DNA of 64,000 nucleotides from Roseateles amylovorans. Lineage in GTDB: Bacteria > Pseudomonadota > Gammaproteobacteria > Burkholderiales > Burkholderiaceae_C. The stretch covers positions 4,030,001 through 4,094,000 of the forward strand of contig NZ_CP104562.2 of the NCBI RefSeq assembly GCF_025398155.2, written 5' to 3'. The translations under genes were made by a program, and so were the position numbers. Below are positions 8,501-17,056 of the stretch, piece by piece; the stretch's first letter is position 1, and each line of letters begins with the position of its first letter. Below the pieces are notes generated by a model. The model saw nothing but the letters and a program-made list of their open reading frames with translations. It had not been told where the DNA came from and did not search any database.

Positions 8501-11500
8501 CATAGGTCGCGATGATGTTGCCGTACTGGATGGCACTGGCGTTGATGAAGCTCAGCAGGTCCTCACCCGCGCGGAAGTTGCCGGTGATCGCCACCGAGGC
8601 GCTGGCCAGCGTCGGGTTGTCCGGATCGTTCAGCGTCAGACCCGCATCGATGACCACCGGCGTGCTGGCGGTGTTGTTGCCTTCGACGAAGGCGGCACTG
8701 CCGCCGCTGGTGACCACGCCCGGCACGTTGTTGAGCGAGGACACCTGCAGGTCGCGGGTCGTGGTGGCGCTGGTCTTCTGGCCGTCATTCACCTGGAACG
8801 ACAGGGTGCGCACCGACACTTCCGGGGTGTTGGACGTGTTGACGTAGTAAACCGATCGCAGCGCGGCCTGCCAGTGGGCGACGGTCGCGGTACTGCCGGC
8901 CGACGACAGTGTCAGCACCCCGGTGCTGGCGTTGTAGACGCCAACGATGTTGCCGTAGGTCGCCGAGCTGTCGTTGATGAAGCCCAGCAGGTCTTCGCTG
9001 GCGCGCAAATTGCCAGTGATGGCCACCGAGGCCGAGGACAGCGTGGCGTTGTCCAGGTCGGACACCGACAGCGCCGGCGCCACGGCCACCTGCGGGTCGC
9101 CCTCGGTGTAGCTGCCCGTGCCGGTGCCGGCGTCGATGAGCGGCGTCTGATCGACCGGCGTGACCGTCACATTGCGGGTGGCAATCAGGCTGTTGTCGGT
9201 GCCGTCGTTGACCAGGAAGCTGATGGTGCGGGTCGTCGCGTTGGGCGAAACCGCGGAGTTGGCGTAGTAGACCTGCCGCAGCGCGGCCTGCCATTGGGCC
9301 AGCGTGGCCGTGGCGCCGGACGAGCTCAGCGTCATCACCCCGGTACCGGCATTGAAGCTGGCGGTGACGTTGCCGTAGAGCGCCGAGTTGTCGTTGACGA
9401 AGTTGAGCTGATCCTGCCCCGCGCTGAACCCGTTGGTGATGCTCACCGTGGCGGAACTTATCGTGGTGCTGTCGACATCGGAGACGGTCAACCCACCGTC
9501 GATCCGCACGGGGGTCGAGCTGGTGTTGTCCCCGGCGACAAAGCTCGCCGAGCCGCCCGAGGTCGTCAGGATCGGCGCGTCGTTCACCGCTGCCACCGTC
9601 ACGGTGGTGCTTTGCAGTCCGAAGGCGGTGTCGGCGCCGCCGTTGGCCGTGCCGCCGTTGTCTCGCAGGTAGGAGATCGACGCCACGCGGGGGCCAGCGG
9701 TCGGGTTGTCGCTGCTGTTGCTGTAGCTGATGCCGTTCAGGATCGACAGGGTCGCCGCATTGGTCAGCAGTGCACCCGAGGACACGGTCACGTTGGCCAC
9801 GCCGCCGGACACGCTGACCGAGACCTGCAAGCCGTTGTTGGCGGTGGCGCCCAACACGTTGCCGTTGTAGAGCGAGATGATCGAGCCGTCGATGGACAGC
9901 GACTCGCTCGAACCATCGCTCACCCCGGAAAGCTGCACACCGAACGTGGTGAACCGCTGCGATTGTTCCACCGTGCTCACGGCGCTGAAATTGAACAAGT
10001 CGGCGCGGCTGCCGCCTTCGGTGAAGGTGGGCGAACGGCCGGTGCCGGTCAGCGTGGGCGCGTCGTTGACGGCGTTGAACTGCAACTGCGAGGTGTAGGT
10101 GGTCGAGGTGCCGCCACTGCCGTCGGTGAGGCTCCAGGAGATGGTGCGCGTTGCGGTGACCGGATCGCTCGGATCGCTGTTGCTGAAGCCGATGGTGCGA
10201 ATCAAGGCCTGCACCGCAGTCGGCGTGGCAAAGCTGTTCAGCGAGAAGTCCAGGCTGTTGTTCCCCGTGCCGCCGGTGAAGGTTGCGAAGGTCATGCCGC
10301 CAAAGGTGACGCTGCTGCCGCTCACGCCGATCTGACCGGCACCCGTGCCCTGGTTCACCACCACCAGCGCGTCATACGTCGTCGAACGGTTGGTGATGAT
10401 GTTCACGCTGAGCAGGCCGCCGTCGAAGTTGGTGTTGTCGGTATCGGTCACCACCGCATTGGCGCCAGCGTCGAGGACGACCGTCGGGCCCTTCTCCACA
10501 TAGGTCACGCTGTCGCCATTGATGCTGCTGATCATGGGCGCGGCGTTGGGAGCGACCGGTGCAGCAATCATGAGATCGTCCACCGACAGCGAGATTTCGG
10601 TCTGTCCGCTGCCGCGCATGATGCGGATTTCATCCAGGTAATTCCACGCGTTGCCCGACACGCTGACGATGGTGCCACCGCTCAGATTGTCGCCGCCGGT
10701 GAAGGTCTGCCGGGCGCCTGAGACTTCCACGCCATTCAGATAACCCACCAGCACGTAGTCGTTACCGCTGCTGATGAAGGACTCCACCGTGATGGATACG
10801 AAACGGAACTTGTCGGTGGTGGCCGACTTCAACGACGCGGCGGCTTGACCGGTCGTGCCTTCGAAGCTTCCCTGGAAGACCAACGCCTTGTCGTTGTTGT
10901 TGTTGGCCAGACCCGTGGTGCTCGCATCGTTGGTGTAGGCCATCTGGCCGCCCGGATCGATCGAGCCCGTGCGGTCTAGCACCGAGAAGGTCCAGCCTTC
11001 GAAGGTGCTCGACTGGCCCGTTGGCACGTAGCTGTACCCTGAGCCATCCAGGATGACGGTATCGAAGAGTTGCGAGGTCGGACCGGCCAGCAGGCCGCTG
11101 TAGCCGCTGAACGTCGGGCCGGACAGCGCTGCCGTCTCGATCTGGCCCACCACGCGCTCCAGCGCCCAGTTGCCGCCGGCAGCGGTGCCGCCCGTGTTGT
11201 CCGACGAGCCCGCCACATCGGCGCCGGTCAATGCGGCCACCTGAGCGAGCAAGGCCTGGCCCTCATTGCCGGCGCCTGTCTTGCAGCCATACAGCATGAG
11301 ATCGCCATCGGGCGACAGCGTGCTGCCAATGGCGCGGAGCGCGTCGGCATGGGCGGCCAGGGTGTCGCTGGTCAGCCAGACACTGCCGGCCTTGACCGCG
11401 CCGGTGCTGCCGTGGGAGATCAAGGAAATCGAATCGATGTCGTGCCGGCCGGACAGGTAGCCCGCCATCTGGACGAAGCCGTCCTTGTTGGCCTCCAGGA

Positions 11501-11867
11501 ACACCACCTCCACGCCCGCCGGCATCGCCTGGGCGAGTGCCTGGCCGTTGGCGACCAGGCTGTCGATGAACACCACCTCATGGCGAGCAGGTTCAGCTGG
11601 TGCTGCAGCGGCAGCGGCGGCCGTGACGGCGGCGGTGCGGTCGGCCTGGGCCAGGTCCGCAGCGGCATGGGTTGCATCGGTCGCAGCAGTCGCATGGGCG
11701 GCATCCACCACCACGCCGACCGCCGCCACCGAGGCGTCAAACATCAACCGGGGTTCCAGCGCCATCATCATCGGCGCGCCGGACAAGCGGCGTCCACGCG
11801 GTGTTGGACGTTGGGGGTCAAGCATCGCACTGGCGTCGTTTGCGTGCAGGTCCTTTGGTTGCGTCAT
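5535..11867 (-). CDS. Giant LEPR-motif/DUF4347 cadherin-like repeat surface protein
   Basis: The protein has 2110 residues. There is no Sec signal; instead residues 37-45 read LEPRLMFDA, the N-terminal motif of LEPR-XLL large repetitive proteins. Residues about 97-245 match a DUF4347-like domain (ISHGS near 150-154, LYGCKTG near 192-198). After a lectin-like stretch come Ig/cadherin-like modules, including four tandem repeats of about 144 residues between roughly 760 and 1330 (recurrent ITGNF, ATLAQWQAALR and TISFLVNDG patterns). Then there are Big/SwmB-like modules and a C-terminal putative-Ig domain (WLRFDPVTGTLVG). I see no RTX nonapeptides. A purine-rich site (GAGGGAGG) precedes the ATG. 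It is probably an adhesin or matrix protein exported by the operon downstream. The antisense frame is also open over much of its length, which is a GC artefact. Confidence 0.9.
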   Translation of the reverse strand: MTQPKDLHANDASAMLDPQRPTPRGRRLSGAPMMMALEPRLMFDASVAAVGVVVDAAHATAATDATHAAADLAQADRTAAVTAAAAAAAPAEPARHEVVFIDSLVANGQALAQAMPAGVEVVFLEANKDGFVQMAGYLSGRHDIDSISLISHGSTGAVKAGSVWLTSDTLAAHADALRAIGSTLSPDGDLMLYGCKTGAGNEGQALLAQVAALTGADVAGSSDNTGGTAAGGNWALERVVGQIETAALSGPTFSGYSGLLAGPTSQLFDTVILDGSGYSYVPTGQSSTFEGWTFSVLDRTGSIDPGGQMAYTNDASTTGLANNNNDKALVFQGSFEGTTGQAAASLKSATTDKFRFVSITVESFISSGNDYVLVGYLNGVEVSGARQTFTGGDNLSGGTIVSVSGNAWNYLDEIRIMRGSGQTEISLSVDDLMIAAPVAPNAAPMISSINGDSVTYVEKGPTVVLDAGANAVVTDTDNTNFDGGLLSVNIITNRSTTYDALVVVNQGTGAGQIGVSGSSVTFGGMTFATFTGGTGNNSLDFSLNSFATPTAVQALIRTIGFSNSDPSDPVTATRTISWSLTDGSGGTSTTYTSQLQFNAVNDAPTLTGTGRSPTFTEGGSRADLFNFSAVSTVEQSQRFTTFGVQLSGVSDGSSESLSIDGSIISLYNGNVLGATANNGLQVSVSVSGGVANVTVSSGALLTNAATLSILNGISYSNSSDNPTAGPRVASISYLRDNGGTANGGADTAFGLQSTTVTVAAVNDAPILTTSGGSASFVAGDNTSSTPVRIDGGLTVSDVDSTTISSATVSITNGFSAGQDQLNFVNDNSALYGNVTASFNAGTGVMTLSSSGATATLAQWQAALRQVYYANSAVSPNATTRTISFLVNDGTDNSLIATRNVTVTPVDQTPLIDAGTGTGSYTEGDPQVAVAPALSVSDLDNATLSSASVAITGNLRASEDLLGFINDSSATYGNIVGVYNASTGVLTLSSAGSTATVAHWQAALRSVYYVNTSNTPEVSVRTLSFQVNDGQKTSATTTRDLQVSSLNNVPGVVTSGGSAAFVEGNNTASTPVVIDAGLTLNDPDNPTLASASVAITGNFRAGEDLLSFINASAIQYGNIIATYDASTGVLSLSSAGATATLAQWQAALRSVTYGNSSESPDGAIRTVSITVNDGVADSLAANRDVTVTAVNDTPVLAGGGGTVNFVELDNAPALPVNVGAGLTVSDLDSAGLASAVVAITGNFQSGQDLLGFANTDPSVFGNIAGSFDPGTGVLSLSSAGNTATAAQWQAALQSIVYLNSSEAPNTATRVISVTVNDGQIDSNTVTRSISITSTNDTPLQAVPPAQQMYRDASLVFGLAQGNPILVADMDAGTGLMQVTLTASQGTLSLSGTSGLSFSVGTGTGDATMTFQGNLADVNAALNGLRFAPTAGFVGSASLQVSTDDLGNSGGPARTVTDVIAVTVDRTNPVVSLVSTNLPDGGYKVGDTITTTVRFDQVVTVDTTGGTPTLLLETGAVDRQAVYVSGSGTDTLTFSYVVQAGDVSARLDYASSAALTLNGGTVRGASQFDALLGLPAPGGANALSGSHALQVDGVVPTISRVDLPAAGTYVAGQTLDFTVHFTESLTVDASAGAPRLSVTLDDGSTAFANYVSGSGSTALVFRLTVASGQQDANGIALGALLDANGARLRDAVGNEAARTLSGVPDASTVRIDAVTPVVDRVALADGSFPLTGSASYLVTFSENVRGVDASDFALLLTDQATGEILSVVQVDGRTYRVEVGGLGGDGSVQLQLKSAGNGITDLAGNALSAGADSAAFSLVPPPPPLVTSLPASLVPLVPQTPVSIDLPWSAPITFNTGPVLGQTDLPTLTPVQRANTGSATDLPVMGLQPLLGEPLTGISLALANDAPPPVQRPYIELGNSSSRGLQATPSLGGYAAEAGRPLNISLPFSMFTHSDKDAQVTVDVRLANGRPLPAWLRFDPVTGTLVGNPPAGLNQRIVIDVIAMDAKGNRAVSRIEINVGPAARSGAQWEPQEGEATRAVAAAPATRDDAWLAIAAAQARSADADLTTAPASPAPVGRSGLSAQFDQHGAGARQAERSTLLQHLQRAVAKVV

Positions 11868-12174
11868 GGCGCCTCCCTCGTGATATTTAACGTTTTTTGG
11901 TTTGCAACTGAATCATACTGAGGGCGATGTTTCCGAGCCATCCGAGATCGCTCACCCTGAGCCAAGATCAGCAAAAGTCTGAGACCGAACGAGACTTCTG
12001 CACCACACACGGGGGGGCGTCTTGATGAGCGCGGGTCCTGTCGGATCTCTTGAGCGAAGGTGATGGACCGCCCTCCTAAGGGTCTACCCTGATGCTTGAC
12101 ACAAGGGGGCGTCGGAGCAGCGTGGGGGGCGAATCACTTGCGCGACCGGACTCATCCAACATCGTCTCCCGCTG
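11868..12174. other. Noncoding flank between adhesin start and 293-bp repeat array
   Basis: This 300-bp stretch has no credible gene. The part nearest the adhesin is AT-rich for this genome and should hold its promoter. Read on the minus strand, a TATGAT hexamer (plus-strand atcata at 11912-11917) would give a 5' leader of about 40 bases, but I find no good -35 element at the right distance. A second AT-rich patch lies at 11881-11905, just before the ribosome-binding site. The promoter is therefore only tentatively placed. Confidence 0.35.
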
Positions 12175-13367
12175 GGCTGGCCTTGCTCGGTGCGTGTAGC
12201 GCAGCACCTCCTGACCCCATCGCCCGGTGCGACGGTCAGCGCGTGAGCGCGAGCTGCCGGCCCGCCTGTCCGTTCAGGCGCTCCGCATTCACTCCCAGGC
12301 GGGCCGGCAGCTCACGCTCGAATCACCGAGGTGATCGGGGTCAGGCCTTGGCCATTTGCAGACCAAGGCCATCGTGCAAGGTCCACAGCCGACAGCGTCT
12401 CGGGACGGCCAAGCCCGCGGCCCGCGGAGCGAATGCGGAGCGTCTGAGCGAAGCGGGCTGCGGGCTTGGCCGGCCTTGCTCGGTGCGTGCGGCGCAGCAC
12501 CTCATGACCCCATCGCCCGGTGCGACGGTCAGCGCGTGAGCGCGAGCTGCCGGCCCGCCTGTCCGTTCAGGCGCTCCGCATTCACTCCCAGGCGGGCCGG
12601 CAGCTCACGCTCGAATCACCGAGGTGATCGGGGTCAGGCCTTGGCCATTTGCAGACCAAGGCCATCGTGGAATGTCTACTGCCGACAGCGTCTCGGGACG
12701 GCCAAGCCCGCGGCCCGCAGAGCGAATGCGGAGCGTCTGAGCGAAGCGGGCCGCAGGCTTGGCCGGCCTTGCTCGGTGCGTGCGGCGCAGCACCTCCTGA
12801 CCCCATCGCCCGGTGCGACGGTCAGCGCGTGAGCGCGAGCTGCCGGCCCGCCTGTCCGTTCAGGCGCTCCGCATTCACTCCCAGGCGGGCCGGCAGCTCA
12901 CGCTCGAATCACCGAGGTGATCGGGGTCAGGCCTTGGCCCTTTGCAGACCGAGGCCATCGTGCAAGGTCCACAGCCAACAGCGTCTCGGGACGGCCAAGC
13001 CCGCGGCCCGCGGAGCGAATGCGGAGCGTCTGAGCGAAGCGGGCCGCGGGCTTGGCCGGCCTTGCTCGGTGCGTGCGGCGCAGCACCTCCTGACCCCATC
13101 GCCCGGTGCGACGGTCAGCGCGTGAGCGCGAGCTGCCGGCCCGCCTGTCCGTTCAGGCGCTTCGCATTCACTCCCAGGCGGGCCGGCAGCTCACGCTCGA
13201 ATCACCGAGGTGATCGGGGTCAGGCCTTGGCCGTTTGCAGACCGAGGCCATCGTGCAACGTCCACAACCAACAACGTCTCGGGACAGCCAAGCCCGCGGC
13301 CCGCGGAGCGAATGCGGAGCGCCTGAGCGAAGCGGGCCGCGGGCTTGGCTGGCCTTGCTCGGTGCCT
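12175..13367. repeat. Four tandem 293-bp direct repeats built of nested inverted repeats
   Basis: The decamer ccttgctcgg recurs at 12181, 12474, 12767, 13060 and 13353, exactly 293 bp apart, so four full units are followed by a short fifth start that diverges after 13367. Units differ at only a few positions each. Within unit 1 I see GGTGC/GCACC near the left end, a 24-bp stem with one mismatch (12245-12268 with 12296-12319), ATCACC/GGTGAT just after it, GGCCTTGG/CCAAGGCC around the Ttgcaga loop near 12344-12370, and a second long stem (12406-12425 with 12453-12472). The open frames in the array (158-206 codons, both strands) simply repeat with the period and are not convincing genes. The array sits between the 3' end of dnaE and the 5' end of the adhesin gene. 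Confidence 0.95.
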
Positions 13368-13443
13368 CGAACGTCGCGCCAGCGTGAGACGCCGATACGA
13401 GCGCGCAACGCCGAAGCCGAAGCAGACGCCCACGCCGACGCGC

Positions 13444-16400
13444 TCAACCGCCTGAGTCGTAGACGATCTCAGCCGGCGCGAGCTTCTGCAAAGCCTCGTC
13501 GCTGGGCCAGAACTTCCCCGCGCCCCCAAGGCCGAGCTCGGCCACAGCGCCATCCCGCTTGATCGGGATGCGCAGTTCGAGCCCTTGGCTGACCACGCCC
13601 TGATCGGTCTCGACCCGCTTGGCCGGCCAGTTCTTGATCAGTTCCAGCACCGAAGCCGCCGGCAGGTTGGGTGCGGTGCGCAGGAAGCGGCCGAAGCGCG
13701 CCCGCGCCGCCGGCAGGCCGAAGACCTGCTGGATGTTCATCCGCAGGCCTCCGGAGAAGCGATCGTTCTGCACCTTGCCGATGGCGATGATCAGCTCGTC
13801 CTCGACCAGCAGCTCCTTGTGGGTGGTGAGCAGCTCGTCGTTGGCGACCGCCTCGATCGCATCGGTCTTGTCGTCCAGCTTGAAGATGCCCACGCGGCCG
13901 CGCTGCCCGTTGATCACCCGGAGGTCGCTGACGATGCCCGCCACCACCACCGGCTCCCGGCTGTCCTGCAGATCGACGATGCGGCGCTTGACCATCTTGC
14001 GCAGCTCCGGTTCGGATTCATCGAAGAGGTGCCCGGACAGGTAGAAGCCGATCGCCGTCTTCTCCAGGCTCAGCCGCTCCTTGATGCCCCAGGGATCGAC
14101 CTGCACCAGGTCGGGCTCCGCCGTGGAGGAGCCATGGGTGTCGTCGAAGTCGAACAGGCCGCCCTGGTTGACGTTCTGCGCCAGGTTGTCCGCATAGGTG
14201 TAGCCGAGCGCGACGCTGGCCAGCAGCCGGGCACGGTCGGCTTCCAGTTCGTCGAACCCGCCCGCCTTGATCAGCGCTTCCACCACCCGCTTGTTGACCG
14301 CCTTGCGGTCCACCCGGGCACAGAAGTCGAAGAAGCTCTTGAACGGACCGCCCTCGGTGCGGGCCCGCACGATGGCCTCGATCGCGCCCTGGCCGGTGCC
14401 CTTGATGGCGCCCAGGCCGTAGTTGATCAGCTTGTTGTTGATCGGCTCGAAGCGGTAGACGCCCAGGTTCACATTGGGCGGCTGGAAGGTGATGCCGAAC
14501 AGCTTGGCATCGTTGAGCAACACCTTGAGCTTGTCGGTGTCGTCCATTTCGATGGTCATGTTCGCGGCGAAGAACTCCGCCGTGAAATGCACCTTCAGCC
14601 AGGCCGTGTGATAGGCCAGCAGCGAGTACGCGGCGGCATGCGACTTGTTGAAGCCGTAGCCCGCGAACTTCTCCATCAGGTCGAAGACCTCGTCCGCCTT
14701 GGCCTCGTTGATGCCCTTCTGTGCCGCGCCTTCGCGGAAGATCAGCCGGTGCTTGGCCATCTCCTCGGGCTTCTTCTTGCCCATGGCGCGGCGCAGCATG
14801 TCCGCACCACCGAGGCTGTAGCCGCCCAGCACCTGGGCGGTCTGCATCACCTGTTCCTGGTAGACCATGATCCCGTAGGTCTCGGACAGCACCGGCTCGG
14901 TCAGCGGATGCGGATACTCCACCACTTCCTTGCCGTGCTTGCGCGCGACGAAGGTCGGGATCAGGTCCATCGGGCCCGGCCGGTACAACGCGTTCAGCGC
15001 GATCAGGTCTTCCAGGCGGGAGGGCTTGGCCTCCTTCAGCATCTTCTGCATGCCGGTGGATTCAAACTGGAACACCGACTCGGTCAACCCGTCGGAGAAC
15101 AGCTTGTAGACCTTGGCATCGGCCAGCGGAATCGTTTCGAAGGAGAAGTCCTTCTGCGCCGGATGCCGCGCAATGATGAAGTCCTTGGCCAGCTCGAGGA
15201 TGGTCAGCGTGGCCAGACCCAGGAAGTCGAACTTCACCAGGCCGATGGCCTCCACGTCGTCCTTGTCGTACTGGCTGACCGCGGAGGTCGAACCCGGCTG
15301 CTGGTACTGCGGACAGAAGTCGGTGATCTTGCCCGGCGCGATCAGCACACCCCCGGCATGCATGCCGATGTTGCGCACCATGCCTTCAACGCGGGTGGCG
15401 AGCTTGAGCAGCTCGGCGATTTCCTCGTCGGCCTTCTCGCGCTCCTCCAGCTCGGGCGCTTCCTTGCGGGCGTAGATGATGCCGCCGTCGGGCTCGGCGG
15501 GCACCGGCGCCAGCGTCACCGTCTTGCCCGGTGGCGCCGGAATCAGCTTGGCGATGGAATCCACCTGGCCGAAGCCCATGCCCAGCACCCGGCCGATGTC
15601 GCGCAGCGCCGCCTTGGCGGCCATGGTGCCGAAGGTCGCGATCTGGCTGACGGCCGGGCGGCCGTACTTGTCCTTCACATACTCGATGACCCGGTCGCGG
15701 TTGCCCTGGCAGAAGTCGATGTCGAAGTCAGGCATCGACACCCGCTCCGGATTCAGGAAGCGCTCGAACAGCAGGTTGTACTGCAGCGGGTCCAGGTCGG
15801 TGATCAACAGCACATAGGCCACCAGCGAACCGGCGCCCGAGCCCCGTCCCGGGCCGACCGGACAGCCGTTGTTCTTCGCCCAGCGGATGAAGTCACCCAC
15901 GATCAGGAAGTAGCCCGGGAAGCCCATCTTGATGATGGTCTCGAGCTCGAACTCCAGCCGCTCGACATACCGCGGCCGCACCGCGTCGCGCTTGGCCGGG
16001 TCAGGGAACAGCAGCCGCAGGCGGTCTTCCAGACCCTCGTAGGACAGCTGGCGGAAGTACTGCTCCATCGGCAGCGGCGTGCCGTCGGCCTGGATCGGCG
16101 TGGGGAAGTTGGGCAGTTGCGGCTTGCCCAGCACCAGCGTCAGGCTGCAACGCCGGGCGATCTCGACGGTGTTGGCAATCGCGCTCGGAATGTCGGCGAA
16201 CAGCCGCTCCATCTCCGCCTGCGTCTTGTAATGCTGGCTGGGCAGGAAACGCTTGATGCGCTTGGGATTGGCCAGCGTTTCACCGTCGGCGACGCAGACC
16301 CGGGCCTCATGGGCCTCGTAATCGTCCTCGCTCAGGAACTGGATCGGATGGGTCGCCACCACCGGCAACCCGGCCTTGGCCGCCAGCGGCACCAGCTGGC

Positions 16401-16938
16401 GCACCAGCGCCTCCTGCCCGGGCAGACCGGCGCGCTGCAGCTCAATGTAGAAGCGGTTCGGATAGATGGCGCCCAGCCGGCGGGCCCAGTCCAGCGCGCG
16501 GGCCTGGTCGCCGGCCACCAGGGCCTGTCCGATCGGGCCGAACTGCATGCCGCCCAGACAGATCAGGCCGTCGTTGAGCTCCTGCATCCATTCCAGCTTG
16601 AGCAGCGCCTGGTTGCGCTGCACGTTCTGGATCCAGGCCCGCGACAGCAGCTCGCTCAGGTTGAGATAACCCTGGCTGCTCTGCACCAGCAGCAGCACGC
16701 GGCTGGGCGGCTTGTCGCTGGTGTCGGGCTCCACCCAGACCTCCGCACCCAGGATCGGCTTGACGCCCTTCTTGCGACAGGCGTTGTAGAACTTCACCCC
16801 GCCAAACATGTTGGCCAGATCGGTCAGGCCCAGGGCGACCTGGCCGTCCTTAGCGGCGGCCTTGGCGGCGTCGTCGATGCGCAGGGTGCCGTCGACGACA
16901 GAGAACTCGGTGTGAATGCGGAGATGAACGAAAGCCAT
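13444..16938 (-). CDS. dnaE: DNA polymerase III subunit alpha
   Basis: The protein has 1164 residues, the usual length for DnaE1 (1160 in E. coli). It is the replicative polymerase catalytic subunit, acting in the cytoplasm at the fork. I chose the ATG at 16938 because MAFVHLRIHTEFSVVDG is the conserved family start; the frame stays open upstream without homology. Order: PHP domain (about 1-280), polymerase palm with PDFDIDF at 403-409 (catalytic Asp 404 and 406), fingers, helix-hairpin-helix, and an OB-fold near the C-terminus (VVVAGIVSDLR). It is divergent from the cyclophilin gene, with 118 bp between the starts. Its 3' end faces the 293-bp repeat array, and I see no ordinary U-rich terminator after the stop. 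Confidence 0.97.
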   Translation of the reverse strand: MAFVHLRIHTEFSVVDGTLRIDDAAKAAAKDGQVALGLTDLANMFGGVKFYNACRKKGVKPILGAEVWVEPDTSDKPPSRVLLLVQSSQGYLNLSELLSRAWIQNVQRNQALLKLEWMQELNDGLICLGGMQFGPIGQALVAGDQARALDWARRLGAIYPNRFYIELQRAGLPGQEALVRQLVPLAAKAGLPVVATHPIQFLSEDDYEAHEARVCVADGETLANPKRIKRFLPSQHYKTQAEMERLFADIPSAIANTVEIARRCSLTLVLGKPQLPNFPTPIQADGTPLPMEQYFRQLSYEGLEDRLRLLFPDPAKRDAVRPRYVERLEFELETIIKMGFPGYFLIVGDFIRWAKNNGCPVGPGRGSGAGSLVAYVLLITDLDPLQYNLLFERFLNPERVSMPDFDIDFCQGNRDRVIEYVKDKYGRPAVSQIATFGTMAAKAALRDIGRVLGMGFGQVDSIAKLIPAPPGKTVTLAPVPAEPDGGIIYARKEAPELEEREKADEEIAELLKLATRVEGMVRNIGMHAGGVLIAPGKITDFCPQYQQPGSTSAVSQYDKDDVEAIGLVKFDFLGLATLTILELAKDFIIARHPAQKDFSFETIPLADAKVYKLFSDGLTESVFQFESTGMQKMLKEAKPSRLEDLIALNALYRPGPMDLIPTFVARKHGKEVVEYPHPLTEPVLSETYGIMVYQEQVMQTAQVLGGYSLGGADMLRRAMGKKKPEEMAKHRLIFREGAAQKGINEAKADEVFDLMEKFAGYGFNKSHAAAYSLLAYHTAWLKVHFTAEFFAANMTIEMDDTDKLKVLLNDAKLFGITFQPPNVNLGVYRFEPINNKLINYGLGAIKGTGQGAIEAIVRARTEGGPFKSFFDFCARVDRKAVNKRVVEALIKAGGFDELEADRARLLASVALGYTYADNLAQNVNQGGLFDFDDTHGSSTAEPDLVQVDPWGIKERLSLEKTAIGFYLSGHLFDESEPELRKMVKRRIVDLQDSREPVVVAGIVSDLRVINGQRGRVGIFKLDDKTDAIEAVANDELLTTHKELLVEDELIIAIGKVQNDRFSGGLRMNIQQVFGLPAARARFGRFLRTAPNLPAASVLELIKNWPAKRVETDQGVVSQGLELRIPIKRDGAVAELGLGGAGKFWPSDEALQKLAPAEIVYDSGG

Positions 16939-17056
16939 CCCGGGATTGTAGGGAGTCGCCCGGGGGCGCCCGCCATTCGGAAGGGGTCGATGGCGCTCGG
17001 CGGGCGTCCACCGGACGCTATGCTGCATCCCCATCGAACACTCCCGGAGCGGATGG

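Noticed and set aside
5460..10721. A 1753-codon open frame on the plus strand opposite the giant protein
   Set aside because: It is His/Gln/Arg/Ala-rich, without domain patterns, and mirrors the high-GC third positions of the real minus-strand gene. The same applies to long antisense frames at 1465-3972, 13585-17625 and 34829-37624.
12175..13367. CRISPR-like array
   Set aside because: Units are contiguous 293-bp copies with no variable spacers of 30-40 bp and no cas genes nearby.
12096..13562. Series of 147-206-codon open frames in the 293-bp array, both strands
   Set aside because: Their sequences repeat with the array period and their frames arise from the inverted repeats. They lack ribosome-binding sites and known domains.
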